The notes under the pieces: generated by a model
Seen by the model: the letters and a program-made list of their open reading frames with translations, nothing else
Database searches by the model: none
What the model was told of the DNA's origin: nothing
Shown: in pieces, positions 46,453 through 54,181 of the stretch
How the letters are laid out: every line of letters starts with the position of its first letter
Numbering within the stretch: the stretch's first letter is position 1
NCBI GenBank assembly: GCA_963715655.1
Contig: OY970262.1
Coordinates: 3,472,001-3,536,000 of the forward strand
Source of the DNA: JANQPD01 sp963715655
GTDB taxonomy: Bacteria; Bacteroidota; Bacteroidia; Flavobacteriales; Schleiferiaceae
Reading direction: 5' to 3'
Length of the DNA: 64,000 bases
Program-made: the position numbers and the translations under genes

Positions 46453-48291
46453 CTATTGTCGCTCTAGTATAATGCTAGTTTTGGCAGGTAGCAATATCGT
46501 AGCGCCATTCATTTTTTCATTGGTCAGTGCATTAATACCGGTGCTACCCCTTGGCCAAAGTTCTTGGTATCTATCTAAATTATGTACTACTTCTGTATCA
46601 TTGGTATTGGCAATTACCATTACCGTTTCAGTTTCGCTGTGGCGGAAATACACGTAAATACCTTCCATCGGCACAAACTGGGTTAATTTTCCCGTAGCAA
46701 TTGCATCAGAGGTGCCGCGCCATTTTAATAAGGTGTGTACATGGTTGTAAATACCATCCTGCCAAGGTGAACGTCCGCTTACAGTAAAGGCATTAGCTGT
46801 ATCATTAGGCCAACCACCCGGAAAATCCTCACGTAATAAGCCGTGGTTTTCCGTTTTATTCATACCAATTTCACTACCATAATAAATACATGGAATACCG
46901 CGCATGGTAAGCAACCAATTGTAACCAAGCATTAGTTTTTTATAATCGTTCTGTACCGTACCAGCAAAACGTGCCAAATCATGATTATCTAAAAACGTAA
47001 CCAGTTTAGTTGGATCTTCATACAGATAATCAGCCGCCAAGGCATAGTAAATTTTTGCAACACCATCCGTCCAGCCTTGTTTATTGTGCACGGCATCGTT
47101 AAAAGCATAATACATCTGAAAATCTGTAACAGCATCCATGTGGGTATTTACAGGATTATACGGCATGTTTTCTACAAAATAACTTTGCACCGGTTGCCCA
47201 TGTACCCATGTTTCGCCAAAAATGTAAAAACCCGGAAACTCTTTTTTAATTTGCTTGCACAAGCGCGCCATAAAAGGTTGATCTGGATAAATGTACGTAT
47301 CAATTCTAAACGCATCTACACCATATTCGGCTATCCACCATAGTGAATTTTGAATTAAAAAACGTGCTATGTGCTTATTACGCTGGTTCAAATCAGGCAT
47401 GTGACTAACAAACCACCCATCTTGAAATTGCGCATAATCATCCGTACTTTTATGTGGATCCATTACCGTGGTGGCGCGATAACTCGTTTGCCTAAATCCT
47501 TTTGCAAAACCTTTGTGCCAATTAAAAAAAGAGGAGTCTGGTATATCCTGAAAAAGAAAATGCCCCGTACCCACATGGTTGTACACCATATCTTTTATCA
47601 TTTTTAAATCGCGCTTGTGCATCTCCTCTACCAAAGTGCTATACAATGCATTGCTACCAAAGCGCGGGTCTATTGCATAATGGTTAGTAATAGCGTAACC
47701 GTGGTACGATTCATCGGATTGGTTGTTAGCAAGCAACGGACTAATCCACAAACTGGTAACACCCAAATTTTTTAAATAATCTAAATGATTGATAATGCCT
47801 TGAATATCACCTCCATGCCTACCAAATGGTTTGTCTCTACCGTATTTATGCTCGGCAAATCCGGGTAAACTGTCGTTGGACGTATCTCCGTTTGCAAAAC
47901 GATCGGGCGTTATTAAATACTGCACATCAGCCTGGGTAAAGTTGGCTACTGCTTTGGCTGCCTTGGCTTTAAAGAAATAAGGAGAGCGCTTTCCGTTTAC
48001 AATGATTGATACATCCTTCAGTGAATTTTTTATCACTAATAAAATACGTGCATAGTGCGGATTAGAAAATATTTTGGTTTCCAAAACCGTAACGTTTGCA
48101 TTACTTAGCTCAATCTTTTTAATATTCCCATCCGTTTTATGTACCAAAATTTCTAGGGTATCCTGCGCCATTTCGGTAAACCAATGTGGCGGATAAAAAT
48201 TGGTTTGTGCCTTAGCGGAAAGGCTTAAAACAACAAAAGCAAAGCAGTAGAAAGTGTATAAAACACACTTTTTGTAAGTAAAACCTTTCAT
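46453..48291 (-). CDS. GH13 neopullulanase/cyclomaltodextrinase-type enzyme (SusA-like)
   Basis: 612 residues, close to the length of Bacteroides SusA. A signal peptide ends near LSAKAQ (residue 29); no lipobox or T9SS domain is seen, so a periplasmic location is expected. The N-terminal domain (about 35-120) is of the cyclomaltodextrinase-N type. The barrel carries YLITPDRFANGD, with nucleophile Asp331 (VDAFRIDTY), acid/base Glu360 (FGETWV) and Asp438 (LDNHDLAR). It degrades imported malto-oligosaccharides to maltose and glucose. Site E lies within its first codons and site F in the shared upstream region. Confidence 0.92.
   Translation of the reverse strand: MKGFTYKKCVLYTFYCFAFVVLSLSAKAQTNFYPPHWFTEMAQDTLEILVHKTDGNIKKIELSNANVTVLETKIFSNPHYARILLVIKNSLKDVSIIVNGKRSPYFFKAKAAKAVANFTQADVQYLITPDRFANGDTSNDSLPGFAEHKYGRDKPFGRHGGDIQGIINHLDYLKNLGVTSLWISPLLANNQSDESYHGYAITNHYAIDPRFGSNALYSTLVEEMHKRDLKMIKDMVYNHVGTGHFLFQDIPDSSFFNWHKGFAKGFRQTSYRATTVMDPHKSTDDYAQFQDGWFVSHMPDLNQRNKHIARFLIQNSLWWIAEYGVDAFRIDTYIYPDQPFMARLCKQIKKEFPGFYIFGETWVHGQPVQSYFVENMPYNPVNTHMDAVTDFQMYYAFNDAVHNKQGWTDGVAKIYYALAADYLYEDPTKLVTFLDNHDLARFAGTVQNDYKKLMLGYNWLLTMRGIPCIYYGSEIGMNKTENHGLLREDFPGGWPNDTANAFTVSGRSPWQDGIYNHVHTLLKWRGTSDAIATGKLTQFVPMEGIYVYFRHSETETVMVIANTNDTEVVHNLDRYQELWPRGSTGINALTNEKMNGATILLPAKTSIILERQ
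48252..48270 (-). promoter_or_regulatory. Operator-like site E inside the start of the GH13 gene
   Basis: AAGTGTA-TAAAA-CACACTT matches the consensus with one mismatch. It lies at codons 8-14 of the 46453-48291 gene, within the signal-peptide region. It may act as a downstream auxiliary operator, or it may be a coincidence of coding sequence. Confidence 0.45.
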
Positions 48292-48364
48292 GTCAATCTT
48301 TTGGAGTTAAATTTTAACGCAATATTAAGTAATGATAAACTTTTTTCTATTACTTTGCGGCAGT

Positions 48365-48383
48365 TATTGTAAAAGATACACTA
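48365..48383. promoter_or_regulatory. Operator site F in the divergent GH13/starch-binding promoter region
   Basis: TATTGTA-AAAGA-TACACTA keeps the inner core TGTA-N5-TACA with weaker outer bases. It lies 36 bases before the ATG at 48419 and 74 bases upstream of the GH13 start at 48291, so one site could serve both genes. TTTG at 48354-48357 is a possible -33 element for the plus-strand gene. Confidence 0.6.
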
Positions 48384-48418
48384 AGTAAAAAATAATTTAA
48401 TTTTAAAACCCTATCGTG

Positions 48419-50113
48419 ATGAGAAAAATTTACGCAATGATGGTGGCTATGTTGATGAGCGGATTTGTTTTCGCACAGAACCGCAACGTAACCATTAGAG
48501 TGGACATGACCGGACAAACCGTTGGCGCTAATGGCGTGCACGTTGCTGGTGATTTTCAAGGTGCTGCCGGTGGCACAAACTGGACACCAAGTGGAACAAG
48601 TATGACTAAAGTAGGTACTACCAACATTTACTCAGCCGTTGTTTCTATTCCTAATGGAACGTATCAACTTAAGTTTATTAATGGTAATGATTGGCCAGAT
48701 GCAGAAAATATTCCTGCCCAATGCCAAGTTTCTTTAGGTAAAGGTTTAGATGGTGGTAACAGCAACCGTTGGATGTTGATTAAAAAAGACACTATTTTAC
48801 CGGCCATTAAATTTGGTGGATGCGCACCGGTAGGTAAAGTTGCGGTAACACTAGCCGTAGATATGAGTTTACAAACTTCTATTGATGACACCGTTTCTGT
48901 AGCGGGTAATTTTCAAGGATGGACACCAGGAAAATCAATTATGTATGATGTAACTGCTGGTTCTGATAGCGTTTACCGTCTGATATATTTTGCTAACGCC
49001 ATGGATACTATTGACTACAAGTTTATAAACGGAACAGATTGGCCTTTTGGTGAAAACGTGCCGAGTGCTTGTGAAGTAGGTGGTAATAGAAGAGCTAGAG
49101 TAAGTATGGCCGATACTGTTGCTGGAATTAATTGTTTTTCTGCATGTGGCGTTTGTTTTGTACCTGATACGTTTAACGTAACTATACAGGTGGACATGAA
49201 CGGGGTTTGTGGTTTTACCGACTCTTTAGACATTGCGGGTCCTTTTAACGGGTTTAGCGGAAACTTTGATCCAACCTATGAAATGACCGATGCTAATAAC
49301 GATGGTATTTATGAAATTACTATGCGTGCTGCTGCTCCTGAATTTGAGTATAAAACACGTTACCACAATAACGGTACAAATTGGGAAGGTGGAAACAACA
49401 AGAAAATTGCCGTAAGCAAAGATACAGTGGTAAGCGTACGTTGCTTTAGCTCCGATGCTTACGGAGCTTGTGCACCAGTGCCTAACCCATCTGACATTAC
49501 TTTTATGGTAGATGTTACTCAAGATCCTAACTTTATCCCTAGTGGAGATGGTATTTACTTTATGGGTGGTTTTACTAGTCCGGCTTGGCAGGCAGGTGCC
49601 ACTAAAATGACTGCTGTTGCTGGTATGCCGGGTGTGTTTACTACTACAGTAAACGGTATTTGCCCAGGACGTATCAACTACAAATTTGTAAATGGTGATC
49701 CTAATAACGGTGGCGTTGAAGAAACCTTTGCAACGGCTGTTGACTCCTCTTGCTTTGAAGCAAACGGTGTAGGTGGTTTTAACAGATTCCATGTACGTCC
49801 GAGTGATCAACCTCAAACCTTGAAATCAATTTACAATACTTGTAAAACAAACATTGGTTTAGAGGAAAGTTTTGCCACGCAAACAATGAGTATCTATCCA
49901 AATCCTTTTACAGGAACGGCCACTTTAAGCCTTGATGCTTATGAAACGTTTAACGTAAACGTATTAGACTTAAGTGGGAAAGTAATTTCGCGTATAGTAA
50001 GTGTAAGTGGAGATGTTACCATCAACGCGGCTAATCTGGTACCGGGTGTGTACATGGTGCAAGTTATCAACCGTATGGGTGAAAAGAATATTAGTAAAGT
50101 GATTGTGCAATAA
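48419..50113 (+). CDS. Secreted four-module carbohydrate-binding-like protein with T9SS sorting domain
   Basis: The ATG at 48419 is preferred to the GTG one codon earlier; MRKIYAMMVAMLMSGFVFAQ is the signal peptide. Four related modules of about 110 residues follow, each opening with a V-x-V-D-M/V strand (VTIRVDMTG, VTLAVDMSL, VTIQVDMNG, ITFMVDVTQ), then xVAGxFQGW-like and YKFxNGxDW/PN phrases typical of starch-binding early-set folds. The last 80 residues (SIYPNPFTGTATLSLD ... GVYMVQVINRMG) are a type A T9SS sorting domain. I infer a surface glucan-binding protein doing the job of SusE/SusF by a different export route. A strong terminator follows. Confidence 0.82.
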   Translation: MRKIYAMMVAMLMSGFVFAQNRNVTIRVDMTGQTVGANGVHVAGDFQGAAGGTNWTPSGTSMTKVGTTNIYSAVVSIPNGTYQLKFINGNDWPDAENIPAQCQVSLGKGLDGGNSNRWMLIKKDTILPAIKFGGCAPVGKVAVTLAVDMSLQTSIDDTVSVAGNFQGWTPGKSIMYDVTAGSDSVYRLIYFANAMDTIDYKFINGTDWPFGENVPSACEVGGNRRARVSMADTVAGINCFSACGVCFVPDTFNVTIQVDMNGVCGFTDSLDIAGPFNGFSGNFDPTYEMTDANNDGIYEITMRAAAPEFEYKTRYHNNGTNWEGGNNKKIAVSKDTVVSVRCFSSDAYGACAPVPNPSDITFMVDVTQDPNFIPSGDGIYFMGGFTSPAWQAGATKMTAVAGMPGVFTTTVNGICPGRINYKFVNGDPNNGGVEETFATAVDSSCFEANGVGGFNRFHVRPSDQPQTLKSIYNTCKTNIGLEESFATQTMSIYPNPFTGTATLSLDAYETFNVNVLDLSGKVISRIVSVSGDVTINAANLVPGVYMVQVINRMGEKNISKVIVQ

Positions 50114-50134
50114 GCTAACACTTTTAACAGATAC

Positions 50135-50167
50135 AAACCCCCGCTTTTTTTTAAAGCGGGGTTTTTT
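50135..50167 (+). terminator. Terminator after the starch-binding-like gene
   Basis: AAACCCCCGCTTT pairs with AAAGCGGGGTTTTTT around a short T-rich loop, a strong G/C stem followed by a T tract, 22 bases beyond the stop codon. It marks the right border of the maltodextrin locus. Confidence 0.92.
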
Positions 50168-50193
50168 GTTTTTAGGTATTTTTGGTTGGTATT

Positions 50194-50721
50194 GTGAAGA
50201 AATTAAAGCAAACATTTTCCGTGTCACGCGGCATCACCTTTCAAAGTTTCCCCTCCACCTTGGGCAGTATACTATGCGTTTTATCCTTAATGGCATTTTA
50301 CTATCTTTCTGGAATAACTCACATGAGCTTAGCGTTTTTGGGCCTTTCGCTTGGTATTTCCTTATTTATTTCGGTGCGTGGTGTAACGATTAATGTACCC
50401 ACAAACAACATTTACCCCTATTTCATACTGCTAGGAATTAAGCTAAGAACTGGAAAGTATAACTTGAAAGATTTCCATGAAGTACGGCTTCAAAAGTTTG
50501 GACAACAACAAAATATGTGGGTACCTGGTTTACCTTCAAAGGTTACTACAAAATCGTTTCAACTGTTTCTTGTAGGTGCTAACACTAGTCTCCTGTTAAA
50601 AGAATTTACCAATTTACGTGAGGCGCAAAGCGTACTGGCTAAACTTGCCCTGAACGTAAAATTACCAGCAAAAGATTATTACCAAACCAAGCTGGATAAA
50701 CGAACGTTTGGAAGAAGATGA
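50194..50721 (+). CDS. Small membrane protein of unknown function
   Basis: About 175 residues from the GTG at 50194 (VKKLKQTFSVSRGITF); a TTG 12 bases earlier (50182) is also possible and would lie closer to the preceding terminator. Two hydrophobic helices (about 25-47 and 50-70) are followed by a soluble domain with short beta strands and a basic end (KLDKRTFGRR). The layout of two helices plus a small globular domain resembles PH-like membrane proteins, but I recognise no family. It is preceded by a terminator and so has its own promoter. Confidence 0.6.
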   Translation: MKKLKQTFSVSRGITFQSFPSTLGSILCVLSLMAFYYLSGITHMSLAFLGLSLGISLFISVRGVTINVPTNNIYPYFILLGIKLRTGKYNLKDFHEVRLQKFGQQQNMWVPGLPSKVTTKSFQLFLVGANTSLLLKEFTNLREAQSVLAKLALNVKLPAKDYYQTKLDKRTFGRR

Positions 50722-50992
50722 GTTTTTAAAAAATCTAGAAATACAGTGCAACTCATTAGTTTCTAAAAAATAATTAAAAGTGCTGAATTGATTTGTGTGT
50801 ACTTAAAAATACAAACTTAACTTTCAATATAGAGCGCTTCTCGTTATTCAATAAAAGCATCTTTACCATACATTAGCACAAAAGGTATAATCACTTGAAA
50901 TTGTTTAAAACAATTGCAATCAGATATGACCTTAAAAGCATATGGTTTAACAAATAGATATTTAGTTAAAAAAACGCAATTGCTTTTATATT

Positions 50993-52090
50993 ATGTTGCC
51001 ATTAATGACTAAAAAAAATATGATAAACATTCAAAAGACATTTTATAAAGTAGCAGATTTTGCTAATTGGCTTAAAAACGGACAATTAGAATTATCTCCA
51101 GAATTTCAGAGAAGGTCAGTTTGGAAAAATGGCGCTAAAAGTTATTTAATAGATACTATCGTAAAAGGTATGCCCATACCAATAATTTTTTTGAGAGATA
51201 AACGGATTAATATTGATCAGTTTGAACCGATTAGAGAAGTAGTAGATGGACAGCAAAGATTGAGAACTGTTTTGAGTTTTGTTTGCCCTGAATATTTAAA
51301 GGACTATAACCCTGAACGAGATGATTTTACCGTAACAAAAAGTCACAATAAAAAGATTGCTGGAAAGACATTTAATGAATTGGATGAGGATGACCGTTAC
51401 AAAATTCTCAACTACGAATTTGACACTCATATCCTACCCTCAAAAATTGATGACAGAGAAATTATACAAATATTTCGTAGAATGAATTCCACAAGTTTTA
51501 CTGTTAACAAGCAAGAGTTGCGAAACTCCAACTACTTTGGAGCATTTAAAACTACTGTTTATAATCTTGCAACAGAACAATTGCACAGATGGCGAAAATG
51601 GGGAGTTTTCACAGAAGATAATATTTCAAGAATGTCCGAAGTAGAATTGACAACAGAATGTCTTGAATTTATGATTGAGAATGAAATAAGCGGTAAAAGC
51701 CCGACAAGATTAGATAAGTTGTATGCGACTTACGATGAAGAATTGGAAAACAAAATAGAAATAGAAAAACGGTTTCAGTTTATTTTTGATTATGTCGATG
51801 AGATTTTCGGTAATACCCCAGACGAATGTACTTTTTTAAAGAAATCTTTATTTTACACTTTTTATGCATTTTTATATAGTAATCTCTACGAAAAAAAGGA
51901 TTTTACTACGTCACCCAATCCTAAAACTTTGAATGTGGATAAATTGGGAAAATTAAAAACTGCTAACGACAGATTGAGAGAAAGAACTGCTCCACAAGAC
52001 GTTTTAGAGGCTACTGATAGAAGAACGACAAATCCAAAAGAAAGAAAATTACTGTTTGACTATTTAAACCAGCAAATTAGTAATGCCTAG
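50993..52090 (+). CDS. DUF262 (ParB/GmrS-like) protein, first gene of a two-gene accessory system
   Basis: 365 residues from the first ATG; the ATGs at 51005 and 51020 are also plausible. DUF262 hallmarks are all present: LSPEFQRRSVWKNGAKSYLI near 35, MPIPIIFLRD, and the nucleotide-site motif VVDGQQRLRT with Asp85-Gly-Gln-Gln-Arg89. IFRRMNSTSFTVNKQELRN is the second conserved block. There is no C-terminal DUF1524 HNH nuclease as in GmrSD fusions, so the partner supplies any nuclease. The stop codon overlaps the next gene by 8 bp, implying coupled translation. DUF262 proteins act in anti-phage restriction; that role here is inferred. Confidence 0.88.
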   Translation: MLPLMTKKNMINIQKTFYKVADFANWLKNGQLELSPEFQRRSVWKNGAKSYLIDTIVKGMPIPIIFLRDKRINIDQFEPIREVVDGQQRLRTVLSFVCPEYLKDYNPERDDFTVTKSHNKKIAGKTFNELDEDDRYKILNYEFDTHILPSKIDDREIIQIFRRMNSTSFTVNKQELRNSNYFGAFKTTVYNLATEQLHRWRKWGVFTEDNISRMSEVELTTECLEFMIENEISGKSPTRLDKLYATYDEELENKIEIEKRFQFIFDYVDEIFGNTPDECTFLKKSLFYTFYAFLYSNLYEKKDFTTSPNPKTLNVDKLGKLKTANDRLRERTAPQDVLEATDRRTTNPKERKLLFDYLNQQISNA

Positions 52091-52697
52091 TCATACAATT
52101 AGAATTCACGAAAAATTTGAAAGTCGAACAACCTCTATTGAACGAACAAGAGGGAAAATGGAGGTTTTAATTACTCAAGGTCATTTAGATATTGAGGATA
52201 TCAAGCATCTTTATGCTGGTTTGTATATGGAACTTTTTACAGAATTCGAAAGTCTGTTAGAAGATTTGTTCTTTGGATTATATAATGGCTCATATATTTC
52301 TCAAACTAATACAATAACTAGAAAATCTAGAATATCTCCGACCGCAGAGATTCAACCCGTAATTTATGGAGGAAAGTCTTATGTCAATTGGTTACTCTAT
52401 AAAGAACACACTTTAAAAAGAGCAAAATTGTTTTTTGATTTAGGACAACCATTTCAATTACTTACAACAACAGAAAAAACTAAGATAGAAGAATACCATA
52501 TAATTCGTAATGCTATTGCTCATAAAAGCCCGAATAGCTTAAACAAATTTAATAATATCATTGCACCTTTAGCACTTTTGCCAAGTGAAAGGACGCCAAC
52601 TGGTTATTTGCGGAGTAAACCTCACGGAAGTGGTCAGACTCAGTTCGAAATTGCAATAGTCGAATTGAAGATAATGACACGAAAACTTTGCGCATAA
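52083..52697 (+). CDS. HEPN-domain protein with R-x4-H motif, candidate RNase partner of DUF262
   Basis: 204 residues, mostly helical. The HEPN active motif is explicit: IIRNAIAHKSPN places Arg142, Asn143 and His147 in the R-N-x3-H pattern used by HEPN ribonucleases in toxin-antitoxin, abortive-infection and CRISPR effectors. An earlier amphipathic helix pair (IEDIKHLYAGLYMELFTEFE) fits the first HEPN helices. The size and the coupling with a DUF262 gene fit what I remember of the MAE_28990/MAE_18760-like HEPN group, but I cannot confirm the subfamily. No membrane or DNA-binding segment is seen. The gene is intact, although an IS3 element begins 8 bp after its stop codon. Confidence 0.8.
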   Translation: MPSHTIRIHEKFESRTTSIERTRGKMEVLITQGHLDIEDIKHLYAGLYMELFTEFESLLEDLFFGLYNGSYISQTNTITRKSRISPTAEIQPVIYGGKSYVNWLLYKEHTLKRAKLFFDLGQPFQLLTTTEKTKIEEYHIIRNAIAHKSPNSLNKFNNIIAPLALLPSERTPTGYLRSKPHGSGQTQFEIAIVELKIMTRKLCA

Positions 52698-52731
52698 GTA
52701 CCAATGTAAGCTCCCCTTTTTTAGTACGGTT

Positions 52732-53607
52732 CTAAAGTAGACTATTTTCTTTATTAGTTTCATTAATCAAAATATCCCTTGGTGCAGTGGAGCGTAGCGG
52801 AACGGAACCAAGGGATATTTTTCGGTTTTTGTTTCTATAGGCCACAGGGCTTATGCCACCCAGCGCATCGTGTGGTCGTTCATGGTTGTAATCTTCTACC
52901 CAAGATTCGGTCACTTCTCTTACTTGATCTATTGAACTAAAGAGATAAGCATCTAAAATATGCCTGCGATAGGTTTTATTAAAACGCTCTATTAGCGCAT
53001 TTTGAGTAGGCTTACCGGGCTGTATATATTTAAACTCAATACCGTGCATCACGCTCCATTGAGTCGTTAATTTAGCTATAAATTCTGGACCATTATCCAT
53101 ACGTAGTTTTTGCGGCTTTCCGTGTTTGTTTATCAAGTGGTTTAATACCCAAATTACTCTGCTACTTTTTAAAGAATAATCTGTTTCTATAAACAGTACT
53201 TCTCGATTGTAGTCATCTATTACATTAAAGCTTCGGAACTTCCTTCCATGCTCTAAAGCATCGCTCATAAAATCAATACTCCACGTATGCGTAAAGCACT
53301 CGGGTATTATTATGGGTTCTTTTACCCGCGCTGGTAAACGCTTTTTTACTTTCCTTCTTAATGGCAAGCCCATCTGCTTATATATCCTATGTAGCCGCTT
53401 GTGATTGATTAATTCCTCCTTATTACGAAGACGGTAATAACTCTTCCAAAAGCCTTCGCGTGGATGTTTTATACTCAACTGCTTTAATAATAGCTCTACG
53501 CTGCTATCATCCTTTATTGATTGATAAGCAATACTACTGCGACTAGTCTTTAATACGCGACACGCCTTGCTTATGCCGCGCGGATAAGTGCTTTTTATGC
53601 TTTCCAT
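52732..53607 (-). CDS. IS3-family transposase OrfB (DDE integrase domain)
   Basis: 291 residues from the ATG at 53607. An HTH_21-type segment (HPREGFWKSYYRLR ... RLHRIYKQMGLPLRRK) precedes the rve catalytic core: WSIDFMSDAL carries the first Asp, LRMDNGPEF the second, and PTQNALIERFNKTYR the Glu. WVEDYNHERPHDALGG is the standard C-terminal motif. The frame continues open upstream of this ATG to the slippery run in OrfA, so the active enzyme is probably an OrfAB fusion. Confidence 0.94.
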   Translation of the reverse strand: MESIKSTYPRGISKACRVLKTSRSSIAYQSIKDDSSVELLLKQLSIKHPREGFWKSYYRLRNKEELINHKRLHRIYKQMGLPLRRKVKKRLPARVKEPIIIPECFTHTWSIDFMSDALEHGRKFRSFNVIDDYNREVLFIETDYSLKSSRVIWVLNHLINKHGKPQKLRMDNGPEFIAKLTTQWSVMHGIEFKYIQPGKPTQNALIERFNKTYRRHILDAYLFSSIDQVREVTESWVEDYNHERPHDALGGISPVAYRNKNRKISLGSVPLRSTAPRDILINETNKENSLL

Positions 53608-53630
53608 TATTTCTCTCTTTTGGCAAGGCT

Positions 53631-53897
53631 TTAAAGCTTTTTTTCAATAATGTGCTTGGCGATATCTAACTCTAAAGCTAAATCGGTGTACATGCGTTTT
53701 AGCTTCGCATTTTCTTCTTCTAGCTTCTTTATGCGCTTTAGCTCACTAGCTTCCATGCCGCCATAGCGTTGCCGCCATTTATAAAATGTTGCTTTGCTTA
53801 CGCCATGCTCTCGGCTAATCGTAGCTACATCTTTGCCTTGTTCAAACTCCTTGAGAATACTGGCAATCTGGTTTGGGGTGAATTTGCTCTTTTTCAT
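53631..53897 (-). CDS. IS3-family transposase OrfA (helix-turn-helix)
   Basis: 88 residues: a helix-turn-helix (TPNQIASILKEFEQGKDVAT ... HGVSKATFYKWRQRYGG) followed by a leucine-zipper-like coiled coil (LKRIKKLEEENAKLKRMY). Near the end the minus strand has seven A residues followed by GC (53638-53644), a classic slippery site. A -1 shift there enters the OrfB frame, which I checked is open through to the OrfB ATG. Programmed frameshifting is the family's way of making OrfAB. Confidence 0.93.
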   Translation of the reverse strand: MKKSKFTPNQIASILKEFEQGKDVATISREHGVSKATFYKWRQRYGGMEASELKRIKKLEEENAKLKRMYTDLALELDIAKHIIEKKL

Positions 53898-53958
53898 ATT
53901 TACAGTTTAAAATTAAAAATTATATTTTTAAACCGTACTAGTTTTGGGGGAGCTTACA

Positions 53959-54181
53959 CCAATGGCAACTTAGGACGTATATAAAACATAGTGCTAGTCT
54001 TTACTAAATCGAAGGTTAGGGCATTTTGCGAGGTCGCCAAATTTAAAAATTTGGCTTGTGCTAATCCGAAACGAAACTGCCTATTTTCTGCACTACGCTT
54101 CATACACAAGACCGTTAAATCCCCACAAAAAAACCCGCTAAACATTCATTCAGCGGGTTTTCAGTTATTGACTTTGCCTTT
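53959..54181. other. Non-coding flank of the IS3 element with a perfect palindrome
   Basis: No gene is supported here. At 54036-54055, GCCAAATTT and AAATTTGGC form exact 9-bp inverted arms around AA. The sequence between the IS and the bacilliredoxin terminator could be the remains of DNA once joined to the HEPN end of the accessory patch. Confidence 0.45.
54127..54161 (-). terminator. Terminator after the bacilliredoxin gene
   Basis: AAAAACCCGCT and AGCGGGTTTT form a hairpin with A and T tracts, about 20 bases beyond the stop of the minus-strand gene at 54182. Confidence 0.82.

Larger units (their letters stand above)
52705..53958 (-). mobile_element. Intact IS3-family insertion sequence (1254 bp)
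   Basis: The left end TGTAAGCTCCCC...AGTACGGTT is matched in reverse by the right end AACCGTACT...GGGGGAGCTTACA, giving imperfect inverted repeats of about 27 bp. CCAA lies immediately outside both ends (52701-52704 and 53959-53962), a 4-bp target duplication as expected for this family. Two overlapping-frame transposase genes fill the element on the minus strand. Confidence 0.92.

Noticed and set aside
49226..49816. 196-codon frame antisense to the starch-binding-like gene
   Set aside because: The plus-strand protein has clear repeats and a T9SS domain; the antisense translation has no domain logic.
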